Shown here: positions 10,041 to 20,448 of the stretch, piece by piece
Layout of the letters: every line of letters begins with the position of its first letter
How positions within the stretch are numbered: position 1 is the stretch's first letter
Source: Amanita rubescens
Lineage: Eukaryota > Basidiomycota > Agaricomycetes > Agaricales > Amanitaceae
Direction of reading: 5' to 3'
Length of the DNA stretch: 40,109 nucleotides
Assembly: GCA_015039365.1 (NCBI GenBank)
Contig: WION01000479.1
Coordinates: 1-40,109 of the forward strand
The notes under the pieces: model-generated
Told to the model about the DNA's origin: nothing
The model's input: only the letters and a program-made list of their open reading frames with translations
Database searches by the model: none
Position numbers and translations under genes: made by a program

Positions 10041-10074
10041 TACCCAACTTTGACTTCGAACTTCAGCTCGAACA

Positions 10075-11142
10075 ATGGCTGTCAAAGGTACTTGAACCTC
10101 GTATCTGCTCGTATAGTCCGTCGTCTAACTTATTGTCCTAGCGCTTTTCAGCACTTTCCTTGCCCTATTCATCTGCCGCGCGGTCGCCCTAGACTTCAGC
10201 AATTCCTATTGGATTTGGTATGAAACTGCTACCACAGAACTAGCCTACGCCACCGGCGAATTCCGCTACGCCCTTGGCTTTCATCCTGGCGCACGCCCCG
10301 TCTCTGCAGGAATTATCATTGTCGGGGATAATAACTATACTCTCTCAGTTAATGGACAGTTTGTTGGGCAGGGTAACAACTGGGAAATAGCTCAAGAATA
10401 CTGCGTCGCCCTCCGTCCGGAAGGTAACGTCTTTACTGCCCAGGTTGTTAACGCCCCTGGTGGCCCGCCCAACCCGGCCGCATTGCTCGCCGCTATCGAG
10501 GTCTTTTATTCCGATGGGAGCACCAAAACGATCGCGAGCGACAGTAGCTGGCTCGCAATGAAGCGTGGCGCTAAAACTTGGACCCACGCTCATGAGTTGG
10601 GTACTGCCAACACTCCGCCCTGGCATACACCCACCTTGCTGGCCCCTCTCCCTGCCCTATCCCTCACCCAATCACAATGGATTTGGACAAATGAGGCAGT
10701 TAGCGGTGCTGGAGGAAACAAACCTATCGGGAGTCGCGCGTTCCGCAAGGACATCACGATATCTGGTAATGTACCGGCCACCGGCGGCACGATTATCATC
10801 AGCACAGATAACGAGTATACACTTTACATCAATGGTAAAGTGATCGGGACTCATGCGGACTGGACGCACGCTCAGATTTATTCATTCCATCTCACCCCTC
10901 CTACTCGAAACATCGTTGTTGCAGTAAATGCTACAAACTTTGGAGGACCTGCCGGTGTCATTGCCGCCCTCGAGCTCAATTCTGGGTGCTCCACTGAGGT
11001 CTACGTCACGGACAGGAGCTGGAAGTATGATCTCCATTTCCCCCATAACTTCCAGAGCCCCAGTTACAACGATGTTCACTGGCCCAATGCCGTACCAGAG
11101 GGCCTTTACGGAGTCCCTCCTTGGGGTAACGTCCCATTTTAG
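10075..11142 (+). CDS. Secreted protein with two jelly-roll-like lobes
   Basis: Exons 10075-10087 and 10142-11142 (337 aa). The intron splits codon 5. The start MAVKALFSTFLALFICRAVA is a typical signal peptide with cleavage likely before LDFSN. The mature part has two similar halves: each has WIW, then a framework FRYALGF or FRKDI, then GIIIVGDNNYTLSVNGQFVG or TIIISTDNEYTLYINGKVIG, then a loop with NW or DW, VVNAPGGPPNPAALLAAIEV or VNATNFGGPAGVIAALEL, and SDSSW or TDRSW. The fold signature (D-N-x-Y-x-L-x-x-N-G) is that of the N-terminal carbohydrate-binding-like domains of bacterial alpha-L-rhamnosidases and glycosidase jelly-roll modules. No catalytic domain follows, so a lectin or cell-wall-binding role is inferred. 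The internal duplication and TATA box are clear. Confidence 0.8.
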
Positions 11143-14100
11143 AATGCGTAGTCGGGATTCGGTAGGACGCTTGTGGACAAGTTCTTTCGGACTATAGTTT
11201 TTGGTTTTGTCTCGTGTTGTATGGACATGCAGTATATGAACCATAGTTTTTGTTAGTAACGAGTAATGTCGCTAACGAAAGTATCATACAAATTCAATCT
11301 AAACTAAATGCCCGAATGAGAAACTACGCCATCATCACAGGTTGTATTGGTGTTAATCGGTTTAGTGTTCGGTTTTCTTTTACGGCGCTCAGATGTCAAG
11401 TAGGAGGGCGTGCAGGGGATTCATCCGTTCTCAGACCAGGACGGCGATGGTTGTTCGCAAGCCTCACTTTAAGTACGTGTTCCGGAGCTATATATGCGCG
11501 ACATTGCGCGTTGTATGCATTACTACGTATTTGCGAGCCACGTCCATTATTAGCCTAACGTTCCGTCGAATTGATTAATGCTATTCATCCACGCGTTTCG
11601 AAAACATGTTCAATCAAACTAGACTGGTTAACCGCCACCGGCCCAATCGCTTAACTCTATGGATTCGTCTCCGTCTTCTAAGTCAGCTAAACGTTGGACC
11701 AAAGTAGAAAGAATCCCACCCTCTGCAAGATTTGACGTTTAGGAAGACAGTCTGTCATTTCTCCGCCCAGGTAACCGAATGGCCAAGGAGAATACTCAGC
11801 CTGGTATAGATCGGAACGTTGAACCCTTTTCCAAGGAAGGGGATTGAGTGGGGACGGTGACTGCGATGGTCATGATGTCATGTGAGAGACTACGTGGTTT
11901 ACGTTTAAGCACTAGCCGTTGAACGATTTGACAATTTATTGGGATCCGATTTCAGCTTGAGAGGCCTGGATGGGGCGGACAGCGAGTAGGGTGTAGGACT
12001 TGGTGCTCGATGATGTTGAAGAAGCAAAGCCATGGGGTGGGACGTTTAACAAAGTTCGCGCAATGAATGTTGTTGGTCGTTCCTTCCGATGAAAATTAGG
12101 AAGTGCCACATCCGGGGTATCAATGTTTGTGGTTAATGGTGACAAAAGTGAAACTGGTCGCACCACCGGACAATTAGGACCCCATGTATCACTATAAATC
12201 AAAATGAACTCACTATATTGAATTCCCCGTCTCGCCGTCATCTTCCTCATCTTTCCGGTTCTACCATTCGTCCTGCACCTCTTACACGTCGAAAAGCCAG
12301 GGCCAAACAAACAATGCTAAGAAGGATCAAGTGCGTGCTTCGCTATGAGAAAAGTGGCGCGATACAGCCTCGGTACAGGTGCACATCAGGCCAGGTAGAA
12401 GATTGCTCGTCCTCGTATTCTCGAGCTGTAGAGCAGGTCTATACATCCGCAACGTCATCTGTATGACGATTGAGATCCACTCTGATACCCTCAAAGGGTC
12501 CGTAGAAGATTCGGAGAATGACACAATGGATGTTGATAAGGAATCGGCCGAGTGTATTGTCGAAGTTATGGAACGTGGAACGAGGAAAGAGCTTCAGAGA
12601 TGGATTTGAGAAAGATCCGGTAGCTTGAGACGCGTGCAATGAGTAAGCGGGGATTGACTCGTTCGGCGGACGGGATCAGGTAGAGATGTGAATTGCACTT
12701 GATTGATCTTGGGCTGATCTTGGGCAAGGGAGCTGCCGGGTACTGGGAGGCCGGCTGGCATGGATGGGATGGTTTGAATGGAATACGGGATTCCGAAGTC
12801 AATGGTTGATTGCAGATATGCAGGGGCCCGGGCGACGATGTCCGTTACGTGCCGTTGGACGCTTTTGACCATTTTCTTTCATATTGAGCTTTCGTTTCCG
12901 TCTTGGGCAGACCGTGAGGAAGAAGGAAGCAGCGTTGGTACATGTTGAAAGAGCGCTACGAGAAAGGAATCCAAGTAATTAGAACACCAGGTGCGTCGAG
13001 ATGAACTCAGTCACGCCCTTGTCCATGTCATCTTACATACAAGTTGCTCCTATTATTCCATTTCCGTGTGCCGTATTCTCGACGCCAGCTTTCGCACCCG
13101 ACATCGTCAACAACTTACTCCATGCACACGTCTTCAAAGCGGTGTATCGTGTTCTCTCTGAAATACGCAAAAGAAAGCAAAGCCACGCCAGTCATCGCCT
13201 TATATGATCTTCTCGGTCTACTATGAGTCCGCAGTATACTTCAACAGTTACCCGCACCCGCTCAGTTAGATCTCACATCCCTTCTTCTGCTCTATTGATC
13301 TACACCTACTTGGGCCCGTATGCTTCCTCGCCACCTACCGCAGCCGTTTAGAGACGACGACGACAAGAAAGCGATCAATGTCATCGCCATCTTTCCCGAT
13401 CTGAAAGAGGTCGCTATCGTTCGAGAATCTGGGACTCGACTAGCGGTTTCCCCCCAAGGTTGAGATTTGAAATGCCTCTGAAACATTTAACCTGCCTGTC
13501 ATCCAGGGTCTGCCCTGCAGAAGCGAAAGTACAAGTCGTCCGTATACTTCAGCGGACCGCTAGGCAATCAAAGAAATTACGATGACCGCCTAAGCTGACT
13601 TCCGCCCGGTTTCCGGCACTCCCTTCGTCGTCTGCTTCCGTCAATGAGCAGAAAATCGGGCGCTTCAGCGGGTCCTTCTGTGGCGGCGTGGCGGGCTGGC
13701 GCTTCGGAGTCCGTGTGTTATAAGCTCTGATTTTGTGGGATTGAATGTAACAGAGACCGAAGTGGGTGGCGAAGCCACTTCAATGCAAGGGGCTAGAGCT
13801 GGACAAGGGAAGGGAAGCGGAAGCAGAAGCAGACGTTATTCACGCTTGGGTCGTTCCACACGTAATTTGGGGATATAACCTGTCTAGACAAGATCGGGAG
13901 TTTTGTTATGTGGCTCGTAGCAATCTTTCTTCGCGATTTATATCCGGATGTATATTTACAAATTCAGAAAACTGTTATATTGGATTACTTTATGCGGTAT
14001 CGGAGGTCCCAGTAACAGTATGCGTCAAAATTAGGCATAAGCGATTGGGTAGTCATAACATGGGGCATTACTAAACTTAGGCTCTGTATAGAGGCTGGGC

Positions 14101-14163
14101 TCATACACAATACGGCTCGCCAAGTCACGCAAAAATGGATTCTGAGATTGGATGCAGAACTTA
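11143..14163. other. Three kilobases without a supported gene
   Basis: Short frames occur on both strands. Some look coding-like but do not join: minus 12566-12872 (SLPDPVRR, LYLIPSAERVNPRLL), plus 12379-12609, and plus 13320-13463, a 47-codon frame with DDDDKKAINVIAIFPDLKE. These could be remains of decayed genes. A perfect 7-bp hairpin GAAGTGG/CCACTTC lies at 13759-13781. Confidence 0.4.
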
Positions 14164-15820
14164 CTACACGTTTCGCAAGCCCAAGCTTGGTTGACTACCA
14201 GCGTAAGTGAGTTCGGAAGGTGCGCAATTAAAGGCAATAAGGTTTCCTGTCGAAATCATGTTTAGTATGTGACAAGAATCTAGATTACGAGACAAAGGTA
14301 CCGTCTTCTCCTGCGTCCAATTTTGGTCATGTTTATGATAATAAAGAACCAGCTGCTTGAGATTTGTGCATTGGAGAAACGCCAACTCATTTTCCGTTTG
14401 ATCGATACATTGACACAAAGTCAAAGAGAAAATGCCAAGGTGTGTTAGGGTTTTGGCGTGCCGACACAGGATTCTCATTATCGCAGAATGGAATGACTCG
14501 TGGCAGGGAGAGTATATTGTCAGGCTAACGATTCGAGGGTGACAGTCCAGGTACTCAATTGCAAGCTGGTCTATTTTCCTTAACTTTGCGGTTGGAGGAA
14601 ATATACTTTGTCTCCGCAGGTGGTACAGCATACTAGAGTCGCCGAGATCGACGGAAGCCAAGGTGCAGATATAAGGTGCAAGTGGTGCCATGTTATGAAA
14701 GGTATGAGAAAAGCAAATGTGTTCCAGCTTTAAAGGGAAATCGGCAGGTAGGTATGCGAGCATTTGTGCAAGATCAATGTGTTGGAAAACCCACAAGTGC
14801 GTGCTCGAATGTGTGAGTTCTAGATGCGTCAAGTTGGGGTTTGCCGCAATGATCTTCCCAACTGCATTAATTCGAAAATTAAAGTTGGGGTCCCGAGGCG
14901 CGTAAAACCAGCTGCGAACTGGAAAATCGTGATAAAATCTGAATCCGAGCTTGCGCAAATTGTGCAAATTGGAAGTGCAATTGACAAGGTGGTTCAACTC
15001 CTCCGTGGCTTCATCCATGATAAGGAAAAGTTCGTTGAGCCTGAGGTAATTGCTGGAGCAGTTTGATTGTGCGAGACATAATCCACTTCGGATCACGGAG
15101 CCATACATCCCATCTATAATACAATTATCATTAACTATTTGTACGAAAATGGAACGCACAACATACACAACGCAAGACACATTAGGTAAGTTGAACTTGA
15201 GCGTGCAGGGCACACGAAGCCTGAGTTTTGCAAAAGTACGCAAGGGGGCGCAGAACATCACCAACCGCGGGCTCATGATGGATAGGAGAACGTATAAGCT
15301 GGCGAGAGCGGCATTTATAAATATGTAATCGATTGGGTGTACTTCACGAAAAGCTATGAAATTCCTTGTTCCACAGAGCCAATCCCATTTCCCAATGAAA
15401 AGGGTCGTAGCCAAGTTCAACTGCTCATTTGGTTGTGAAGACAAGAGCGTCAGGAGCTGGCGCACATTGGACAACACATTCTCGTCAAAAAAGTTTTGGA
15501 ATTGGAATGCTTTGATATGGGAAGAATACACTTTAGGTTTAACAATTGCGTTGAACCGTTTGCAAACTAGGCGGAGAGCTTTGATATCATCAAAATTCGT
15601 GCGTAAATCCTTTACAAACTACAAGAATATAAACAGTCAGTCGAGCGCCCTGGCTACAGAACACTAGCAGGCGTACCTCGGCAATGATGCGATAATGTAT
15701 CTCAGGTGGAAGGTCCATGAAGGGGAACGTGCGATGCTCAAATATCCGTATGGCCGGCCTTGCGGCGACGGTGCTGCATTGGTTGTCACTGAATCTGAAG
15801 TTTGTGGCAAAGCTGCGCAT
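14164..15820 (-). CDS. F-box protein with LRR-like tail
   Basis: Exon 1 15677-15820 and exon 2 14164-15618, joined in phase across a 58-bp intron. With the ATG at 15820 it is 532 aa; the inner ATG (MDLPPEIHYRIIAE, 15718) gives 498 aa and is the more typical F-box start. The F-box reads MDLPPEIHYRIIAE, then FVKDLRTNFDDIKALRLVCKR across the splice. The rest has irregular leucine-rich segments (LHNLRKLGFRF, NLTHLELTHSS, AKTLTHLGIFSL, CTNLKQLVLYY), as in F-box/LRR proteins. Such proteins recruit substrates to SCF ubiquitin ligases and form large, fast-changing families in Agaricomycetes. The substrate is unknown. The gene is intact, unlike the F-box remnant at 7.1 kb, and sits directly downstream of the decayed ACLY copy. 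Confidence 0.75.
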
Positions 15821-15984
15821 TCTGAGACCGAAGGAGGTGTAATTATAACTGGGGCCTTCGCTGAAGGGACGAAGCGATCACGAGGCTGTGTAGACCAGCA
15901 AATGTTTGGTCGGGCTTGGCGCGATCCCTTGCTCCGCTGACTAATGAAAAATGAGCCAATCAGAAGGAGAAAGGTAATTTTCAC

Positions 15985-17620
15985 TAACCTGTCAACAGAC
16001 TCGCGCGGCGTCATGCCGGTGTCACGAGCATTAGAGAACATGGCAACGGCTTCATCGAGGGCACCGTTCGAAACGGCTACCGATTGTCAATAGACCGGAA
16101 GCGAGTGATGAGATTAAGTCTTTGCCAGTACGGGTAGCCATGATAGTGTTCATGGCGCCAGAGACGGCCGGACCGTGATCGGCAGTCATCAGCACCATCT
16201 CAATGAACTTGGTAGCCCAGGTTGGCAGACCTAGATGTCATCGTCAATCATGAGCGTCTTGAGATACCTGACAGGCGTTTGAACCAGAGCAAGTTGACAA
16301 CGCCACTGACATCAACATCCTCCTTGAAGACATCATGCCAGCATAGAGTAGCTCTTGGCCACGTTCGTCAGAAATCGTGAAGATGAATGCGTGAGACTGA
16401 GTTCCTAAGAATTAATTAGCGTAGGAATCAATGTCTGGGTCGCGTCACGTACCTGTGCCCATTTGTAGTCCATGGGAATGGTAGGAGGCTCCTTCTCCTT
16501 CTTCAGGTCCAATCGTTCCATTTCTGACAAGACGCTGGTAGGTCTCTTTCAGTACTTGGGGCAACTCTTCAAACGTGTCGGGGACAATGAATCCAGCTTC
16601 CTTCATAGCGCGATTCTTGGCATCGGCGGTCTCCATGTCACTGTTCGCCATACTGCCTGTGTGACCGAATTGCACTTCGGTTGTGAACATCTTGGCGCAG
16701 GTGCCAATAGCCCAGGCGATGATGGGTTTCTTGATAATCCTTTTCTTGACGGCCTCGATAACGCGGTACTTTTCAATACCACCGACTTCACCAAGCAGAA
16801 CGTGCATCTTGCAGTCAGGGTCTTGCTCGTAGCACAAGAGATGGTCGATGAAGGTGGTTCCAGGGTAACGGTCACCACCAATGGCGATACCCTCGTATGT
16901 ACCATCGGTGACAAGTGACAAGATATTGTTGAGCTCGTTTGACATGCCTCCGGACTTCGATACGTAACCAACGGAACCAGGCCGGTAACGCTTCGAGGAA
17001 ATGATGTTATCCATCATACTTTATAGCATATATGTCAGGAAATGCCTCATGCGTGGTGAAACTCGCGTACCCCAGAGTTTCCGATCCTGAAGCAGCCAGG
17101 CTTGATACCATGGACGGTTGCCGGACCGATGATAAGAACGCCCTTCGCATGGGCCATCCAAAGAAGCTCTGGCGCGTGTCGTTCAGGAACGCCCCCGGAG
17201 ATCAATGCAATCGCTTTGATCTGGAGCAGAGTCATGCACTCTAGCGTACTGCTGTGGATGCTACGGTTACTGGCAAAGTTGACGACGACATCGACATCAG
17301 GGTGCTTGGCGGCGGCATCCTTCACGCTAGTGTAGACCGGAAGGATGGTCTCTTTGGTACCCCAGTAGAACTTTTGAATGTGACGGCCACCGAACACAGC
17401 AGCTACAGAGGGAGTCGAGCGAATCGAAGTCAAGCATTCCCTGGATAGCACGGGGTTGCAAACCATAGACGAAAGAGTGGGTGTTTCCATCGAATGGTCT
17501 GTATGACGGCCGAGAAGTGCCTGCGGAGGTCCGGAAGCGGATAATCTGATCCGATGCCTGGGTGCGCTCCCCACCAGGGTGGATCGCACCGACGTTGGCA
17601 TTCTCCGGAGGCTCCTCGAC
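15985..17620 (-). pseudogene. ACLY: ATP-citrate lyase fragment, decayed
   Basis: Reading down the minus strand, clear ACLY sequence appears: FVYGLQPRAIQGMLDFD, QKFYWGTKETILPVYTS, VVNFASNRS, KGVLIIGPATV, GIKPGCFRIGNSG, then after an intron MMDNIISSKRYRPGSVGYVS, GGDRYPGTTFIDHLL, AWAIGTCAKMF, TEVQFGHTGSMA (with the catalytic His), then [34 protein letters not shown] and MFSNARDTGMTPRESVD. ACLY makes cytosolic acetyl-CoA from citrate. The frame is broken near 17430 (residues after MLDFD lost), near 16485, and several times between 16000 and 16400. The N-terminal half and the last part of the citrate synthase-like domain are missing. Introns remain, so the copy arose at DNA level. It runs on from the TAF4 frame. 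Confidence 0.85.
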
Positions 17621-18961
17621 TCTGGCGTCCCAAATTGTGATAGCAAGACGGGTGTCTTCCTCTTGCGGTGGCGGTGCAGCTTTTGGTTTAGTGGGAATGT
17701 ACGGCGTTGCCCATGAGCTGTTGAGTGTCGCAGATGAAGTCGTCGTTGTCGTGGTAATAGAATTAGCAGTCGTTGTCGTTGTCGTTGTCGTCGTCGTCGT
17801 ACTAGTAGCGGCAGCCATAGTAGAAGACGAAGTCGCACTCTGCGCAGGTTTTGGCTTTGGAGGAATGGGAGCATTCAAATTCGCCGCGTTCTTCCACGCG
17901 TATTGTCCTCCTAACCCGGCAGCTTGCGTAGCTATCGCGTTCGACGTTTTCTTTTGCACGTCTTCAGACATATTTCGAGCAGTTACGCCCGGTCCTTCTT
18001 TCCTCCGTTTCTTCTTCGCCCCGCCTTCGTCGTCTTCAGCTAACCCCGCTCCTAACGCTGCTTCAGCAGCAGCAGCCAACTTGGCTAGTTCTTTCCGTTC
18101 TCGTCTTATCCTCGTTTCTTCCTCCCTTTCAGCTTTTCGCCGCAAGCTGTTTTGCGACGTCTAAACGGACGACGATAGACCACATTGGTTGATTATCGGT
18201 GTATAAAGAGGCAGGGCGGTCGAATTGTGTAGAGGTGCGGTGTTGGGCTGCGGTGATCATGGAGGTGACGAGGTCCTGGATATGTGCTCGCAAGGCGAAA
18301 GCGAGGTAGTTTATCGCGTCATCTGGGACGCGGGTTACTTTGTGGAGGTCCCAATGGTGCGTATGGTTTGTCCTAGGAAGCGCACGGCGAAAGAGGGGGT
18401 GTTTGGCTGTTTTGTGCTACGGTCGTCGTAGACTCTGAAAGACTGGTGGTCGTGAGTCCGTTGAAGGCTTTCTTCCTCCGCCTAGAAAAGAGAGCTGGAG
18501 AAATAAAAGAATGGTATTAGCTATGGGGTTACTTACCCGCAAATTTACTCCTGCGCTTCCCAGGGCATCATTGAGCGTCGCAACGTCTGACGTGTCGACG
18601 TTGTTGGCTGTTGAATTGCCTCCCGGTAGATTGGCGTTGAGTGTTTTGCTGGGCAGTTACTAGCGGGGCGTAAGGCTGGTAGTGGGCTGGATAAGCGGCT
18701 TGAGGGTAGTGAGCCTTGGTAATGTTGATAGGCAGTTCTGTGGAGGGTTGAGGCGAAAAGAAGAAAAAAGCGAGCTGTAGGAGTCGGATTTACGTTGCGT
18801 GCCACTGGGATTGCTGTTGCAATGCGGGGTCAATGGGGATTTCTAGATATATTGTTTTATTTAGTCGGCGTTAGATAAAAGAAAGAAAACACATACGAGC
18901 ATTTGACTACTGACTCGTTGTAGTTGCGACCGGGAGTTGTTGACTCTGACTCGCTTTTCAT
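17620..18961 (-). pseudogene. TAF4: TFIID subunit TAF4, decayed and fused to ACLY
   Basis: TAF4 is a histone-fold subunit of the general transcription factor TFIID. From the ATG at 18961 (MKSESESTTPGRNYNES) the minus strand reads a Gln-rich region (HYPQAAYPAHYQPY), VDTSDVATLNDALGSAGVNL, RAEEESLQRTHDHQSFRVYD, the histone-fold part TRVPDDAINYLAFALRAHIQ, TQFDRPASLYTDNQPMWSIV, a charged helix (KAEREEETRIRRERKE), then GPGVTARNMSEDVQKKTSNA and EEDTRLAITIWDA. At least three frameshifts break it (near 18610, 18345 and 18135), none explained by an intron. The normal C-terminal end after the ITIRDA-type motif is replaced by the ACLY linker in the same frame. A Thr-rich stretch from a GTC/GTT microsatellite lies at about 17735-17805. 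Confidence 0.8.
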
Positions 18962-19028
18962 CTCGTCGCTGTTCAAGTCAACGTCAAGTTTTGATTACGT
19001 CATCATCTTTCGCTCACATCCATCATCC
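18962..19028. promoter_or_regulatory. 67-bp divergent promoter between TAF4 and NUP42 copies
   Basis: Only 67 bp separate the two opposed ATGs, so both genes must have shared a bidirectional promoter. No TATA box is seen. The tight head-to-head arrangement implies the two genes were copied here as one block. Confidence 0.6.
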
Positions 19029-20235
19029 ATGGTAAGCCATTCTCTTATGTTAGTTCAGCCCTGATGTTCATGTTATACAGCCCATTTGCTCATATTATTT
19101 GCGAGGAAACTGTAAGTTTGGTGATAATTGTAGGAATGAACATCCACGCGGGGTATTTGGAAGTGCGTCTTTCTTATAGTCATCATTAGTTGCTCATCAA
19201 AACAATGTTATAGATCTCACTTGGTCGAATCAGAGGAATCCACCGGCGGACAAGATGCCATTTCCTTTTAGTATCGACTTCATCACCAGAGACTTGACGG
19301 TACACGTCGATAAGCCTCTGTGGCCCTTGTCTTCATACGGTCCTGCCAAATCAGAACCAAACCTTCTGAGCGGGCTAGATGAGTCACCTGGGGAACTGAG
19401 GGTACATGCGGTTACTGCTTTACGGGCAGGAAATGCGAATGAATAAGTACGCTAGGTCAACTTGCTACTCCAGTTCCGGCTCTAATAATTATGTTAGATG
19501 GCATACGAAAACAGTAAAATCGATGCCGCTGAGGGCACTTATTCCGTATGTCTGCCCAATGTCTCAGGAGAATGACGCTGATGAACGACAGAATGCGCGA
19601 TCAACGTCCAATAAGCCTACGAGGTAGCCACGAAACAAAGTCCAGTCGCGTCCATCGTTAATTCTGGAAACAATTCCATCTTTAATAAACCCGCCATCTC
19701 TGCTTTTTTTTGGCGCCCAGACAACATCCGCATTCGGCGCTCCGAAGTTGGCCTTTGGTCAGCCTGCGTTCGGCCAGACAGGTTTTGGGACTACACCGTC
19801 TCCTTTCGGACAACAGGCCTCTGCTAGTACGATGACGGGCACATTGGCCAGCCAGTCCAGCCACCATCAAACTTCGACACGCCCGCTTTTGGTCAGCCAT
19901 CTCAACCTCAGTCGGGCCTTATTAAGCCTGCCTCTCGTGTTTTCTCCAATTTCGCCACAGGACCAAGTGCCTTTGGCGTTACGGCTGGTAGTGGGTCTAC
20001 CGGTGGAGGATTTGGAGCATTTGCGAAACAAACAACTCCGTTTGGTCTGGCTGCTGCTGGCCCAACGGGTGGTTCAGTATTCGGCCAGCCATCCTTTGGC
20101 GCAGCATCTGCGTTTTCTCCAGACATGCAGCAGCAACAGCAGCAACAGCAGCAACAGCAGCAACAGCAACAGCCGCCGCCGCCCCAAACGCAGTCACATC
20201 AACAAAACGTCCCAAGTCTTGCTAAGAGAATCTAA
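19029..20235 (+). pseudogene. NUP42: NUP42-like CCCH/FG nucleoporin, broken
   Basis: Exon 1 is just the ATG (19029-19031); exon 2 (19081-19162) encodes a CCCH finger ICSYYLRGNCKFGDNCRNEH (C-X7-C-X5-C-X3-H); exon 3 from 19214 has DKPLWPLSSYGPAKSEPN and LLSGLDESPGELRVHAVTAL. These are hallmarks of the mRNA-export nucleoporin NUP42/Amo1. The frame then meets TAA at 19444-19446 directly before a good donor (GTACGC), where TAC would be expected; the matching acceptor and exon (MAYENSKIDAAEGTYS) still exist. The FG-repeat part (AFGQTGFGTTPSPFGQQ, PAFGQPSQPQSG, SVFGQPSFGAASAF) survives but shifts frame near 19845. It ends in a Gln tract and NVPSLAKRI. A truncated 120-residue product could still be made, but the nucleoporin as a whole is broken. 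Confidence 0.8.
20128..20172 (+). repeat. CAG/CAA microsatellite
   Basis: About 15 CAG/CAA codons in a row within the 3' part of the NUP42 copy, encoding polyglutamine in the FG frame. Confidence 0.9.
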
Positions 20236-20448
20236 TTGGACGATTGGATTATAAGTGATTTTAATCAAAGTTGATCAGACGAGATTTAGCCCAAGTCGAG
20301 TACAATCATATACCGGCTAGATTATAACTACACAATGATGATTACACTACATTATAATATGTACCATGAGTAGAATCCAAGACTCCGTAGTAAATTGGAA
20401 GCGAAGTAAGTACGAGTTTTCGATAGCAAGAAATGAAAGTGGAACGGC

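Noticed and set aside
11936..12310. 124-codon minus-strand frame
   Set aside because: No domain, no splice partner, and composition does not differ from the surrounding non-coding DNA.
16472..16918. 148-codon plus-strand frame
   Set aside because: It is the shadow of the ACLY copy on the minus strand.
17562..18164. 200-codon plus-strand frame rich in Val and Ala
   Set aside because: Shadow of the TAF4 copy; the Val run is the reverse of the Thr-coding microsatellite.
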